This document shows, one piece after another, positions 63,986 to 64,000 of a DNA stretch of 64,000 nt. The DNA comes from Patagioenas fasciata (Eukaryota; Chordata; Aves; Columbiformes; Columbidae): the NCBI RefSeq assembly GCF_037038585.1, contig NC_092523.1:687001-751000 (forward strand). The letters run 5' to 3'. The notes below the pieces were generated by a model. The model did not search any database, was not told the DNA's origin, and saw only the letters and a list, made by a program, of their open reading frames with translations. Numbering within the stretch: the first letter of the stretch is position 1; each line of letters opens with the position of its first letter. The position numbers and the translations under genes were made by a program.

Positions 63986-64000
63986 GTACGGGGGTCCCTG

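Overview
The window looks like a GC-rich piece of a bird microchromosome. Three things point that way. Two CR1 LINE fragments are present. The gene order is that of the human 2p13 block (RTKN-INO80B-WBP1-MOGS-CCDC142-TTC31-LBX2). Nearly every intron and spacer is filled with G+C-rich minisatellites. All calls were made by reading; no alignment, search or RNA evidence was available. Exon joins were accepted only where GT/AG sites and reading phase agreed and the peptide matched a known family.

Layout. 1-6.9 kb: intergenic DNA with simple repeats and several AT-rich islands that look like developmental regulatory elements. 6.95-10.9 kb (+): LBX2, two exons, with a ~67-bp minisatellite in the intron. 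11-15.3 kb: spacer with CRE-type sites, two more AT-rich islands, minisatellites and a CTCF-like motif. 15.6-19.9 kb (-): TTC31, with TPR repeats plus an RRM. 20.66-26.58 kb (+): CCDC142, head-to-head with TTC31 across an ETS/YY1 CpG promoter. 26.82-32.36 kb (+): a PDCD4-like gene with two MA3 domains, sitting where mammals carry MRPL53. 32.7-35.4 kb (+): MOGS. 36.06-37.34 kb (-): WBP1. 38.29-40.20 kb (-): INO80B. 41.03-51.34 kb (+): RTKN, with two alternative first exons. 51.98-58.24 kb (-): a drebrin-family gene, tail-to-tail with RTKN. 60.89-63.99 kb (+): a RHOBTB2-type gene, cut by the window edge.

The genes do not form a pathway. They are neighbours kept in order: a homeobox regulator (LBX2), ER N-glycan trimming (MOGS), chromatin remodelling (INO80B), translation control (PDCD4-like), and Rho/actin proteins (RTKN, drebrin-like, RHOBTB2-like). 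The points most worth a second look are the PDCD4-like and drebrin-like paralogs next to a conserved 2p13 block, a minisatellite that has copied the 5' splice site of INO80B exon 2, a perfect 37-bp-arm palindrome after CCDC142, the LBX2 intron repeat, an RRM in TTC31, and a possible RTKN cassette exon that would remove the C-terminus.
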